Counted from the first letter of the stretch, positions 7,558-17,897 are shown. The stretch is DNA of 64,000 nt from Verrucomicrobiota bacterium (GCA_039192515.1 JBCCXA010000017.1:1-64000), one strand, 5' to 3'. Notes: generated from the letters alone by a model not told the origin. Program-made: numbers and translations.

Positions 7558-10449
7558 CTACTCAGTGGCTTTAATGCGGAGGAATGACTTATCTCCAATA
7601 TCTCCTAGCGCAATCTCGTAGGTAAGAGTAAGGGTTTCAGTTCCATCTCCGTTATCGACCGGGCCATTAGTAACTTCATAGTCTTTTCCTATCGTTAATG
7701 GGGTCCAAGAGCTAGCAGAGAGATTAGTTGATATTTCAACTATATAAGAAATTGATTGATCACTACGACGGGTATAGATCATGTTTAGAAAACCTTTAGC
7801 ATCCACAAAAATTTTCTGCTTCCTCGGATTCAGAGGGTTATTGGGGTCTAAACCGAATAGAAATTCATATTTATTGCTATAACCATCTTTGTCAGTGTCC
7901 AAATCACCCGAATTGTCTGGTAAATCATTCTCTTCTTCCCAGATCTGGTAAGGACTTTTTGGTGCACTAATCACGGTAAGGGTGGTTACTACTTCAGCCT
8001 TAGCATCTTCATTGTCTGTAGCAACTACTTTTACCTCATAAGTTCCTGCTGCTAGGCCAAGTAATTCAGGATCTTTCTTACCAAACCAATTATATTTTGG
8101 TTTACTGTCTGAACTGATGAAAACATTATCTAAATACAATTCTACATTAGTTATTTCACCATCTGAATCTATGGCATTAGCCTCAATGTAGATGCCATCG
8201 TATCCTTCAACCTTATCCAATTCAGATGAATCGTTGAATGAGACGGTGGGTGGCGTATTGTCTACAGCCTTCACAGTAAGGGTGGCAATAGCTTCAGCCG
8301 TAGTACTTTCATTATCTGTTGCGATAAGTTTCAGCTGATAAGTTCCCGCTGTTAGGCCAAGTAATCGAGGGTCTTTCTTACCAAACCAATTATATTTTGG
8401 TTTACTGTCTGAACTGATGAAAACATCATCTAAATACAGTTCTACATTAGCTATTTCACCATCTAAATCTATAGCATTAGCCTCAATGTAGATGCCATCG
8501 TATCCTTCAATTTTATCCAATTCAGATAAATCGTTGAATGAGACGGAGGGTGGCGTATTCTCTACAGCCTTCACAGTAAGGGTGGCGGTAGCTTCAGCCG
8601 TAGCACCTTCATTATCCGTTGCGATAAGTTTCAGTTGATAAGCTCCCGCTGCTAGGCCAAGTAACTTAGGGTCTGTGTTTTCATTCCATCTGTATTCAAA
8701 TGCGTTGTCCTCTCTTATCAAAATATCATCAAGAAAAAGTTGAACATTGTCAATTTGCCCATCCAAGTCAGAGGCATTAGCCGCTAATTCTATAGATGTA
8801 TATCCTTCCTCAAGATTTAAACCCGACGAACTATCGAAAGCAACGCTGGGCGGGATATTGGTAGGAATGCCAACAATGATTTTAGAAGCCGGTAGCTTAT
8901 CGGCTAGATTGTTTTGTTGGCGTGAAGGAGAACCATTGGTTGGATCTGCATACTGTGTCTCACCGTTTCTGTCCCAGAGGAGCAATCGGTCAATAGCATG
9001 ACCTCTTGAACGGGCACTTACTTGGAGAACATACTGCTTTCCAGCATCCAGATCCCAATGTACTGGTTGAGCATCGTTATCGACATTGCGCGCTTGCCAA
9101 GTCCATTGATCTGTCCTGTTCATGTAAATCTTATACCAGTTATCCTCATTTGAGTCTTCCTTTGGGTCTAGTTTCTTACTGTTTACTGGATCAACGATCG
9201 TTCCATCAGCCTCAATCAAACGGGCCCAATTGTCATTATGCTCCGTCCCGTTATCTCCGATTGTAATGTAACTGCGCCATTGAAGTTGATAGTTTCCAGC
9301 TTTAGTCACTACAAAAGGATAATTAAGGGTTCCGAATCCGGGTTCCCTGAATGAGTCCACCTGAGCGACGTAATAAGATCTCCCTGTGTAGCCGGGAACA
9401 GTTGTTTCCTCTGACCAAAAGCTTCCCGGAGAGTCAAACTCAATATCCATCACGACCACTCCATCTTCAGACCCTTCATAATAGCTAGTGATGGTTGGAG
9501 GGCCTGGATCACCAACGCCAGAAGAAGTTCCTTCTACCACATAACGATCCCAAAATTTGCGGATCGTATCTGCCTTGGTATTGATCTCCATGATCCACCA
9601 TACTTCTACGGTATCGGAGAAGTCGACTCCGCCTGGTATAGGGGAGTAGGGGGCTCCAGGCCATCCTGAGTCTATAATCACCTCTTCGGCCAAGTTCCAC
9701 AGTCCCTTTGCTGCTTCATTGGAATTCAGAGGACTAATTACCTCTTGTATATAAGTCAAATCACTTGACTTGTAAGCTGGAGTTTGTTCGCCCTTTTTGC
9801 CATTTTTACCCCCTTCATCGTAATCCATATTCCCGTCGTCAATTTTGATGTATGATGTCTGTTCTTTAACATAGACCAAATCATCCTCTGATGATTGATT
9901 TTCATTCCATCTGCTGTGCTGAACGACCACCACATTGCTTTTGATCAAAGATGGTGATACACCTTCATCGATCAATACTTCAACCCAATCGGCTGTAATA
10001 TTTGACTGGCCAGCCTCTGCAACAAAGACGACACCTCCACTTTCAATAACGGATCTGACTTTGTTTTTGATGCGGTTCACGGATCGATTCCAGTTAGCGC
10101 CTCTGACCAAATGACCATCCCAGGCATAAGTCCAAGTGTTTTTACCCTCTCGACCGTAGATTTCCTTCATCAGTTTTGTAGAATCGATAAAGCCTTGATC
10201 TAGCCTCTGTATGCCTGTTGCACCAAGAACTGCATAGACACTAACAGTCTCTAGGTCGAGGTGTAGTAACATGCAGCCGAGTGCGGCCTGAGCATGGATA
10301 TCATCAGGATCCGGTAGAGAATCATATTGGGCTAATAATAAATCCGTGCTGGGATTAAAAATTGGATAATTACCTCGGTTTTGAGCAGTCAAAGCTTGCA
10401 ATACTCCCGGCACTAGAAAAATGGCCAAAATATTTAGTGTTACACGCAT
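7558..10449 (-). CDS. Large secreted multidomain protein, Ig modules and thrombospondin-3-like C-terminus
   Basis: 963 residues; second member of the tandem family. The signal peptide covers about residues 1-19 (cleavage before LTAQNRG). The N-terminal domain (about 20-315, DSLPDPDD motif) and the jelly-roll-like domain (about 320-500, ending AIDRLLLWDRN) are very similar to those of the 3665-7036 protein. Three Ig modules occupy about 533-626, 630-726 and 731-825. The C-terminus differs from that of the first paralogue: an Asp-rich calcium-binding-like stretch (DTDKDGYSNKYEFLFGLDP, about 848-866) and a final beta-rich domain of a kind common at the ends of verrucomicrobial secreted proteins. 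A ribosome-binding sequence (agggaaag) precedes the start. No cell-anchoring motif was recognised, so release or outer-surface association are both possible. Confidence 0.86.
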   Translation of the reverse strand: MRVTLNILAIFLVPGVLQALTAQNRGNYPIFNPSTDLLLAQYDSLPDPDDIHAQAALGCMLLHLDLETVSVYAVLGATGIQRLDQGFIDSTKLMKEIYGREGKNTWTYAWDGHLVRGANWNRSVNRIKNKVRSVIESGGVVFVAEAGQSNITADWVEVLIDEGVSPSLIKSNVVVVQHSRWNENQSSEDDLVYVKEQTSYIKIDDGNMDYDEGGKNGKKGEQTPAYKSSDLTYIQEVISPLNSNEAAKGLWNLAEEVIIDSGWPGAPYSPIPGGVDFSDTVEVWWIMEINTKADTIRKFWDRYVVEGTSSGVGDPGPPTITSYYEGSEDGVVVMDIEFDSPGSFWSEETTVPGYTGRSYYVAQVDSFREPGFGTLNYPFVVTKAGNYQLQWRSYITIGDNGTEHNDNWARLIEADGTIVDPVNSKKLDPKEDSNEDNWYKIYMNRTDQWTWQARNVDNDAQPVHWDLDAGKQYVLQVSARSRGHAIDRLLLWDRNGETQYADPTNGSPSRQQNNLADKLPASKIIVGIPTNIPPSVAFDSSSGLNLEEGYTSIELAANASDLDGQIDNVQLFLDDILIREDNAFEYRWNENTDPKLLGLAAGAYQLKLIATDNEGATAEATATLTVKAVENTPPSVSFNDLSELDKIEGYDGIYIEANAIDLDGEIANVELYLDDVFISSDSKPKYNWFGKKDPRLLGLTAGTYQLKLIATDNESTTAEAIATLTVKAVDNTPPTVSFNDSSELDKVEGYDGIYIEANAIDSDGEITNVELYLDNVFISSDSKPKYNWFGKKDPELLGLAAGTYEVKVVATDNEDAKAEVVTTLTVISAPKSPYQIWEEENDLPDNSGDLDTDKDGYSNKYEFLFGLDPNNPLNPRKQKIFVDAKGFLNMIYTRRSDQSISYIVEISTNLSASSWTPLTIGKDYEVTNGPVDNGDGTETLTLTYEIALGDIGDKSFLRIKATE

Positions 10450-11387
10450 ATGTTCTGCAGGCTTTCCCTTTTTAAATATCTACTAATTCACTTCTCTCTG
10501 ATTTTGTTAAGTGATCACTAAAGTAATTAGTGTAATAGCGTTTTGCATAATTGCCAACTGTAGGACAGGTTAGTTATTTAGTTGATACAATCACTAGTCT
10601 TTTTTAAGAATATGGTCTTGCTCTTTAAAATTCTAAAATTTTCAACAGAAAGATTGTGGCTGAAGATAGTGCTTGCAATTCAAATTGCGAATTAAAAGAT
10701 AATTTTTATCGATCCCCTATTTTATTTTAAACTCATATGATGGTGTAGTGACTTAAAAATCAGGGTTAGATCTTGGCATCGACAAACACAGAGTTTTTAA
10801 AGGTATCCCCGTTCTGAGACCCATGTCTCTGTAATATCAGGATGGGCGTTCCGCGTGCTTGATCACTTTGCTTGCCAGTAATTAGAGTTACGCTCTGACG
10901 ATGCGATTGAGACATTTTCGTTGATTCTCTTTCTGTAGTGCATTTTGTAATGTATAGGCAAGAGAGGCTAATCTGGCTTGCCATTCTGTGGTTTCACCGG
11001 TAAGTGCTTGTAAAGGTCTGTCTAGTCGCTTGTGCTTGGATCCATGTTCATATCAAAAGCTCAATCCGGCGGAAAAATCTAGGAATACTTAAATTTCCTG
11101 GATACCCCGGTTGAACCCGAGTATGACAAAATGGGTGTTAAAATTAGTTCAAAAAAGCTCTAGTAGTTCAATTTCTACTTCATAACGCAAATTAAAAAAG
11201 TCGATGTGAAAGAATATGATTAGGTTTTAGATTAATCCATATGAACGAATTTTAGGTGCAAAAAGACAGTATTAACACTGACGCACTATACAAGCTGTGT
11301 TTGCTTTCAATTAATTATCTTACTAGAATCACTTGAGTGTTATTGATCTAACTTAATTCGTAAGAACAATCTACCTGTAAAATCTGC
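10450..11387. other. Long intergenic region with gene relics
   Basis: This 938-bp stretch between the second and third paralogues holds no intact gene. It contains a decayed coding fragment (10888-11052, leftward), a possible palindromic repeat at about 11099-11135, and AT-rich DNA upstream of the gene at 10449 (tttaaatatctactaatt near 10470, resembling blocks upstream of the other paralogues). A short leftward open frame at 10766-10984 is in the wrong frame relative to the relic and is not counted as a gene. Confidence 0.55.
10888..11052 (-). pseudogene. Decayed gene fragment, C-terminus related to the relic near 59228
   Basis: The leftward frame reads EHGSKHKRLDRPLQ, then LTGETTEWQARLASLAYTLQ, then QRKCLNRIVRA and a stop at 10888-10890. 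It looks like real coding sequence for a protein C-terminus, but an in-frame stop lies just upstream at 11053-11055 and there is no start. The segment near 59228-59300 ends QRCINRIV, stop, A. No protein family was recognised. Confidence 0.45.
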
Positions 11388-13448
11388 TTAAGGAGTGTCA
11401 TATCTCAAGGTAATTGTTTCAGTTTCACTACCATTATCATCAGGTTTAGAAGTGATGGTTAAGGCTTCAGTACCTATCGGTGTTCAAGATTCTGAGCTAA
11501 GATTTGTTGAGATTTCCAGGGTGTAAGTAATTGATTGATCTTTGCGTCGGATATAGATTTTACTCAAATAACCTTGCCCATCCACATAACTGCGGGGTCT
11601 TCCCTGATTGAGGGGGGTATTAGGGTCCAAGCCCAAAAGGGATTCATATTTATTAGTATAGCCATCTTTATCTGTGTCTGAATCACCAGAGTCAGCTGGT
11701 AAACCATTCTGAACCTCCCAGATTTGGCAAGCGGTTCTGGGAGCACTTTCTGCTGTTAGGGTTGCGACGGCCTTAGCTCTTGTGCCTTCGTTGTCTGTAG
11801 AAATCACTTTTAATTCATAAGTCCCGACAGCTAGGCCGAGTAACTGAGGATCTCTGGTTTCGTTCCATCTGAACTTGGATTGGTTGTCCTGTCTGATTAA
11901 AACATTATCTAAATAGAGTCGAGCATTTTCTACACTTCCGTCAGAGTCAGTGGCATCAGCTTCTATGAAGATTGATGTGTATCCTTCTTCAAGGGTCAAG
12001 TCAGATGAATCACTAAAGGCTACGCTCGGAGGGATTTTGGCAGGATTGCTATCTATAATTTCAGAAACAAGCAGTTTATCGGCTCGACTGATTTGTTTCT
12101 TTGTAGTGAAACCGTTTTTTAGGTTTGCGTATTCCGTATCGCCATTTCTATCGCTAGAAGTAGTCGGTCAATAGCGTGCCCCCAGAGCGGGCGCTTACTT
12201 GAAGAACATATTGCTTTCCTGTATCAAGATTCCAATCCACAGGTTGAGGATTGTTGTCGATATTACAGGCCTGCCAAGTCCACTTGCCTGTCGTGTTCAT
12301 GTAAATTTTATACCAGCCATTCCTTACATCCAAATTTCTCTTATTTGAAGGATCGACGGTTGTTCCATCCGGTTCAATTAGGCGGGCCCAGTTGTCACTA
12401 TGCTCAGTGTTGTTATCTCAGATTTTAATGTAACTGCGCCATTGAAGTTGATAGTTTCCAGCTTTTGTTACGACAAAAAGATACTAGAGAGTTCCTATTC
12501 CGGTTTGAGGTTGTTGGAATGAACCTCTGATCTAACAACGTAATAGAAATCTCCAGTGTAGCCAGGAATCATTGTTTCCTTCCTCGGACCAGGGGTTTTC
12601 TGAAGGGTCAAACTCAACGTCCATCAAGACAACTCCATCTTCAGATCCTTGATAGTATGGAGTGATTACAGGAGGGCTGGATCCTCCAGAGCCGGAACTT
12701 TTATTTATGACATATGTGTTCCAGGATTTTCGGAGACTATCTGCTTTGGAATTGATTTCTAATATCCAACAAATTTCTACCATATCAGAAAAATCGATCC
12801 CACCGGGTATTGGGGAGTAGCCAGCCCTAGGCCAACCCGTATCCACAAGGATCTGTCCGCCTCAATTTCATATGGTTTTGCAGCTTCATTCCATACACTG
12901 TGTTGAACCACCACCACATTACTTTTGATCAGAGATGACGAGACATCTTCATTGATTAACGCCTCGATTCGGTCGGCATTAATACTTGACTGACCAGCCT
13001 CAGCTACAAAGACCACACCACCATTTTGAATAATTGATTTGACTTTGTTTTTGATCCGCCTGACTGATCGATTCCAATTAGCACCCCTGGCCAAATGGCC
13101 ATCCCAGGCATTAGTCCAGGTGTCTTTTCCCTGAGGACTATGGTTGATGTTCATCAAAGGGGTAGTGTCGATAAAGCCTTGTTCGAGTTCTTGTGTGCCG
13201 GTAGTCCCAAGGACTGCATAAGTATCAACGTTCTTTAGATCAGGGTTAAGTAACATGCAGCCTAGTGCAGCGTGGCAATGGACGTCATCCGGGTCCGGTA
13301 GAGAGTCATACTGAACAAGCAGAAGATCCTCGCTTGTATCAAAAGAGGAATAGTTTCCTCGATTTTGAGCGGTTAATGCTAGGGCTATCGCTGGTATCAG
13401 GAGTAGCACTACAGTCTTTAGCATTACGAGAATACTTCTCATAGTCAA
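11388..13448 (-). pseudogene. Third paralogue of the secreted Ig-module protein, frameshifted and shortened
   Basis: The start (signal peptide, then LTAQNRGNYSSFD and DSLPDPDD) and the first about 190 codons match the two intact paralogues. At HSVWNEAAKPYE about 60 codons present in the intact copies are missing, the join falling where both copies carry Asn-Glu. The frame shifts near 12850 (IPGGIDFSD continues in another frame), again near 12560 after PWSEE, and more stops or shifts follow near 12420 and 12170. The surviving Ig module and thrombospondin-3-like region (DTDKDGYTNKYE) are readable at 11484-11999, and the last frame ends at 11388. Only one Ig module remains, against three in the intact copies. 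It cannot make a full-length protein. Confidence 0.9.
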
Positions 13449-13807
13449 TTTCTTCCTTTTGTTATAAATCTAATCTTCTAGGTACTGAAATTAACTAAAG
13501 TAGGAAATATTGTAATACATCTCTTATAGTCCTACATATTCGCAAAGGCGAAGCAATTTAAATATTTAGTATTTGCAATAATTAGCATTTAGAATTCATT
13601 AAGGCAGTTTTGATAGTTTTTGCCTGGAAAAGTAGGTCAGCGATTAAAATTACTGGATTTGCTTAGGTGGACCTAGTTAACCTATTAGTCCGTGAAATCA
13701 TAGCAATTACACATCAATCAAGTTTATTCTACAATTGGCGTGTGAATATCTAATTTTAGTTCTTTTTTGATGAAATTGGTTTGCTTAACGATGATATTAT
13801 CCATGGT
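13449..13807. other. Intergenic region upstream of the third paralogue
   Basis: No gene is seen in these 359 bp. Two blocks recur upstream of the first paralogue: ttgtaatacat followed by ctctta near 13510-13526 (compare 7088-7106), and caatttaaatattta followed by aattagcat at 13554-13588 (compare 7285-7316). They probably represent the inherited promoter region of this gene family. Confidence 0.5.
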
Positions 13808-15040
13808 TCACTGGCCAAAAAACCAGTAGCCAATCAGTATAGCTGCAACGACCCCAGCAACTTCGGCAAACAGTCCGCCAGGAATGGCGTATCTAGTTTT
13901 AGTGATTCCGACACTTCCAAAGTAAACAGCTATGACATAAAAAGTTGTCTCGGTACTCCCTTGGATAATGGTAGCCATAACGGCGGGTAATGAATCAACT
14001 CCATGGTTTTGCATGGTTTCAAGCATCATGCCACGCGCCCCGCTGCCACTGAAGGGTTTGATGAGTGCTGTAGGTAAAGCGTCTACAAAGGAGGTGTCCC
14101 AACCAATTGTAGTTACCCCACTTTTGATGATATGGAGTATGCCGTCCAGCAAGCCGCTTGCTCTGAGGCAAGCAATCGCAATCAGCATGGCAACTAAGTA
14201 GGGGATTATCTTTATGGCTATCGTGAATCCTTCCTTAGCACCCTCTACAAATGTTTCATATAAGGGAACTTTTTGGGTGAAACCCGCTATGAGAAAAGTC
14301 ATGACAATTGAAAAAAGTAGGAGGTTACCTATAAGAGTTGATTGGCGATTCATCTCTTCTTGAGGCAATTGGTTAAGGAAGTAACCAGTGCCGCCAATCA
14401 CTAGAGCAAAGCCACTAAGGTAAGCTAGTATTACCGGATCCCATAATTTAATCCTTTGGGCTATTGAGACGTAAAGAAAACCCGCTAAGGTCGAGCAGGC
14501 AGTTGCCAGCAATATAGGAATGAACACCATAGTCGGTTCCGGGGCACCTTGCTGAGAGCGGTACATAAAAATAGACATAGGCAAAAGAGTTACAGAGGAA
14601 GCATTTAGCACTAGAAAGAAGATCTGGGCATCAGATGCGGTGTCTTTGGACTTATTAATTGATTGAAGATCACTCATTGCTTTCAAGCCCAAAGGAGTTG
14701 CGGCATTATCAAGGCCTAGCATATTAGCCACCATATTCATGGTGATGGATCCAAGTGCCGGATGATTTTTGGGCACAGATGGCATAATTCGCTCGAAGAG
14801 TGGGGAAAGGCCTTTAGCAATGAGCTGGACTAATCCTGCTTTCTCCGCGATTTTCATCAGACCTAGCCATAAGCACATGATTCCTGTTAGCCCCAGAGCT
14901 ATCTCAAAAGCGATATTTGCATATTTGAATAGGTTCTGGACAATATCATTAAAGATTCCAGAATTTCCTAAAACCAACCACTGGTATAGCGAGGCTATGA
15001 AGGCTAGTAGAAAAAATAGAAACCAGAGGATATTGAGCAT
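13808..15040 (-). CDS. SpmA-SpmB fusion, nucleoside-recognition (Gate) domain membrane protein
   Basis: 410 residues, multi-pass inner-membrane protein. The N-terminal half (about 1-190) matches spore maturation protein A, including the conserved GLDNAATPLGLKAM loop. The C-terminal half (about 210-410) matches SpmB, including KPFSGSGARGMM and the STETTFY segment. In Bacillus the two are separate genes involved in spore core dehydration; fused versions occur widely in non-sporulating Gram-negatives, where the role is undetermined (transport is suspected from the Gate domains). It lies about 60 bp downstream of the AsmA-like gene on the same strand. Confidence 0.9.
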   Translation of the reverse strand: MLNILWFLFFLLAFIASLYQWLVLGNSGIFNDIVQNLFKYANIAFEIALGLTGIMCLWLGLMKIAEKAGLVQLIAKGLSPLFERIMPSVPKNHPALGSITMNMVANMLGLDNAATPLGLKAMSDLQSINKSKDTASDAQIFFLVLNASSVTLLPMSIFMYRSQQGAPEPTMVFIPILLATACSTLAGFLYVSIAQRIKLWDPVILAYLSGFALVIGGTGYFLNQLPQEEMNRQSTLIGNLLLFSIVMTFLIAGFTQKVPLYETFVEGAKEGFTIAIKIIPYLVAMLIAIACLRASGLLDGILHIIKSGVTTIGWDTSFVDALPTALIKPFSGSGARGMMLETMQNHGVDSLPAVMATIIQGSTETTFYVIAVYFGSVGITKTRYAIPGGLFAEVAGVVAAILIGYWFFGQ

Positions 15041-15099
15041 GTCCTATGCTGATCTGCCGAAACAAAAAGGGAATGTTTTTTTTGGGTTGTAGAAAGCGT

Positions 15100-16518
15100 C
15101 TAAAAACCAAAGCCTTCAATAATGCCAGGCAGGACTTCTTGTATGCTCTCGGTGCCTTTTTTGATGATTTCTGCGCCTTTTTCTACGGTGTCCTCAACCG
15201 TGTCTTGAATTTCACCGATAAAAGCCTTTTGGAGTCTAGGTGAAAGATCTTCTTTGAAGGAGTCAGTTGTACCAGTAACCGTCATAGGAGGTGCTGCCCA
15301 GTGGTATTTTTCACGACTTATAGTGAAGACTTGGCTCTTAGCCCCGGGAACAAAACTAAGTAATCGATCGGTAGTGCCAACATCTAGCGAGCCATTTAAT
15401 TGTTTGGAGGAAGCTGAGAGCGATCCCATTAGTTTGAGAATTTCATTTGACTCGAGTCGAATATTCTCAAGACGAAAATTTTCACTATCTTGGTAATCAA
15501 AATCTAATTGCGCTTTGTCAAGTTTAAGCCTTAGGAGATCATGTAGCTTTGTTAGATTATGAAGTTTTTGCAATGATGGAAGGCCTGTGATATAGCCTTG
15601 ATTTAAATTTACCTTTCCCTGGATACTTAATGTTTCTTCCGCATGAATAAGCTTTCCATGGCTGTTGATGGTCCCACTTATATGGTCTTTCAGTGGATTG
15701 GGTAAGAGGTCATCACTTGGAAAATCTCCTATAGTGTAGTCAATGTTTGCAGAAATGACATCACTGAATTTAAGGTCACCTTTTACGAAGATCGTTCCTC
15801 CGTTTATTCCATTAGCTTTGGCCTCTATAATCTTGAACTCTGGAATGTCTACAAGGAGGCGGTAATAATCCATCATGAGAGAGGAATGGGTGACGTAAGA
15901 AGGTGTATTAACCTTTCCTCCATATCCTCTAGCCTCCCAAGAACCGTTATCTTTAGGGACGAGTGATAGTTTAGATTGCTTAAGAGTTCCGTAACGGATT
16001 GTCGGAGGGTTATCCTTCGAAGGCATGGCCCAACTAAGATTTGTGTCTTCTATGATGACTTCTTTAATTTTAAGCTTTGTCGGGAGTAGAAAGGCTATTG
16101 GAAAGTTGCTGGAAAGGCCTGTAATGGCTGAGTGGTCGAGTTCATTTTTGGGTTCAGCGTTAAGGCGGATATTTAATGTGCTTACTTGGATTTTTTCGAT
16201 TTCCCACGTGCGAAAGAAGATGGCAGCTAGATTGAAGTGAACACGGATGTTATCTGCCTTTATGATTTCAAAAGCACTGTCTTCATTGCCTTTAGCAACA
16301 TAACTGTTTGATGAAAGAGTGGTGTCTTGCAAAGATATGGGTTCTAACTTTCCCTCAGCTCTTAATAATTGGTTTAGTTGGATAGATGCAAACTGCTGAA
16401 ATGCGGAGCTCCTGATATAGCTCGTAACGGTAAACCAAGCGAAAACAAAGGTGGATATAATGAGGGCGAATAATGAGATCGATACTATCCACAGTAAAGT
16501 GGGTAAGCGCATTTTCAT
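15100..16518 (-). CDS. AsmA-like envelope protein
   Basis: 472 residues with one N-terminal membrane segment (about residues 7-29, LLWIVSISLFALIISTFVFAW) followed by a long periplasmic beta-rich region. The layout, with a region about residues 85-130 starting ADNIRVHFNLAAIFFR and a low-complexity amphipathic C-terminus (ILQ/EVLPGIIEGF), fits AsmA/DUF748-type proteins. These are linked to outer-membrane assembly and, in recent work, to bulk lipid transport between membranes. The match is to general architecture, so the specific role is open. Met3 is an equally possible start. Confidence 0.65.
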   Translation of the reverse strand: MKMRLPTLLWIVSISLFALIISTFVFAWFTVTSYIRSSAFQQFASIQLNQLLRAEGKLEPISLQDTTLSSNSYVAKGNEDSAFEIIKADNIRVHFNLAAIFFRTWEIEKIQVSTLNIRLNAEPKNELDHSAITGLSSNFPIAFLLPTKLKIKEVIIEDTNLSWAMPSKDNPPTIRYGTLKQSKLSLVPKDNGSWEARGYGGKVNTPSYVTHSSLMMDYYRLLVDIPEFKIIEAKANGINGGTIFVKGDLKFSDVISANIDYTIGDFPSDDLLPNPLKDHISGTINSHGKLIHAEETLSIQGKVNLNQGYITGLPSLQKLHNLTKLHDLLRLKLDKAQLDFDYQDSENFRLENIRLESNEILKLMGSLSASSKQLNGSLDVGTTDRLLSFVPGAKSQVFTISREKYHWAAPPMTVTGTTDSFKEDLSPRLQKAFIGEIQDTVEDTVEKGAEIIKKGTESIQEVLPGIIEGFGF

Positions 16519-16583
16519 GGATATGGTTTTATCTCATCAGTAGCTCGATATCAATAGCTGTTGATCCAGGGTGCTGTAAAATT

Positions 16584-17897
16584 TTAAGGGGTAATGCGGT
16601 AATATTCTATCAGCGCCTTTACTACAGTATCAGCGTACTCCTTATAAATATTTTTTCTATCTCTTCCTAGAATGCTTCTAGTGCCAACATATTCGCCGGC
16701 ATTAATGTGGGCATAGGTATCTCTACTATTCATGACATAGGGTTCAAGAAAGAGGGTAGGACAGTTAAAAAGTCTATTGGCAATTAGATTACGAGACCAG
16801 ATATATTTTTTTGAGTCCAGCGCTGTGGCGTTTTTGCCATGATAGATAAAAGGGGGTAAAGATGTTTCTTTGACGAAATGATGCCTGAAGACTTTGGCTG
16901 CTTTTAATTCGTTGTCATACACTTGAGATAGAATCTTGTACATCATTTCAAATCGAGAGTCTTCAAATTCAAGCTCGCCAGCCATGTAAGTGCCATTGAT
17001 TAAGATGTGGAAGTGATTCTTATCCACTAAAGTAGGCTTTGAGGGATCTCCCCAACTCTCGGCATTAAAGTGCAGACAAAGTGCGAGCTCTGGCTTGAGT
17101 TTTTGATTAATGAGTTTACTGCGTGCTCTGATCTCGCTAATTCGGTAGAAAAACATCTGGCTTCGCCAGTCTGTGGAATAGATTCGTTTGGGATCAAAGC
17201 GGCTTCTAAACGTTTTTAGTGGATTGCTAATACCCCAACTAATAAGTTGCTGGCGAGCTTCGTTAACAAAATCAGCAGGCCTTTTAGAGGTCACAGGCTC
17301 GGTGCTTTGTCGCGTTAGTAAAACTGTTGCCCCCAATTGCTCAAGTTGTTCTTTGATTAATAGAGCAACTCTAAGGGTCATATCACCTTCTGTTACGGGA
17401 GTGTCTTTTCCTATTTGGAACCACCGCTCTTCCATTTTGGCCCAAGAGCCACCTAGATGCCCAGGGTCTATGGCTATGCGTCTCCCATTTAAGGGCAGCG
17501 GTTCAAGAGATGTTTGGATAGATGGTGCTGCCGTTTGCTTAGAGCTTTGAAGCCAGTACAATGCAGAGGAATTTAATGCGTTAGTTTTTGCCTGAGTGGC
17601 ATAGTGTAGCTTGTAAGCATTATCCCACGATTTATCACCAGTAAGGATAAGCGCATGAGTTTCAAAGATACGTATGCTTTGGCTCCAAGCATTATGAGGA
17701 GCGTAGACCTCGTTTAAGAGCTTAAGAAATTTGCTTTTACTTATGCTGTATTGGAAAGGGTCCAGTCGTGACCAATCCGGTTTATCAGCTAATGGGCTGA
17801 TTTTTGCTTGAAGCTTTAAGTTCTGAAAAATGGAAAGGATAAAGGAATAGAGAATTAATTTGATGATTATTTGATGTACTTTTTTATGGGATATCAT
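16584..17897 (-). CDS. N-acetylmuramoyl-L-alanine amidase, Amidase_3 family
   Basis: 437 residues. A signal peptide or anchor lies at about 10-27. The catalytic domain begins at about residue 145 with IAIDPGHLGG (first zinc-binding His), followed by the Glu ligand in TEGDMTLRVALLIKEQL, LLTRQ, and the second His in ALCLHFNAESWGD. The C-terminal part near FLEPYVMNSRD is longer than in minimal Amidase_3 proteins. The enzyme cleaves the bond between muramic acid and the stem peptide of peptidoglycan in the periplasm. The N-terminal about 120 residues were not assigned to a known domain. It sits upstream of the AsmA-like gene on the same strand. Confidence 0.88.
   Translation of the reverse strand: MISHKKVHQIIIKLILYSFILSIFQNLKLQAKISPLADKPDWSRLDPFQYSISKSKFLKLLNEVYAPHNAWSQSIRIFETHALILTGDKSWDNAYKLHYATQAKTNALNSSALYWLQSSKQTAAPSIQTSLEPLPLNGRRIAIDPGHLGGSWAKMEERWFQIGKDTPVTEGDMTLRVALLIKEQLEQLGATVLLTRQSTEPVTSKRPADFVNEARQQLISWGISNPLKTFRSRFDPKRIYSTDWRSQMFFYRISEIRARSKLINQKLKPELALCLHFNAESWGDPSKPTLVDKNHFHILINGTYMAGELEFEDSRFEMMYKILSQVYDNELKAAKVFRHHFVKETSLPPFIYHGKNATALDSKKYIWSRNLIANRLFNCPTLFLEPYVMNSRDTYAHINAGEYVGTRSILGRDRKNIYKEYADTVVKALIEYYRITP

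Noticed and set aside
10766-10984. 72-codon leftward open frame
   Set aside because: It overlaps the relic at 10888-11052 in a different frame; the relic frame has the more protein-like sequence and the match to 59228-59300.
17188-17550. 120-codon rightward frame opposite the amidase gene
   Set aside because: It is antisense to a well-supported gene and resembles no protein; the same holds for the other long antisense frames in the window.
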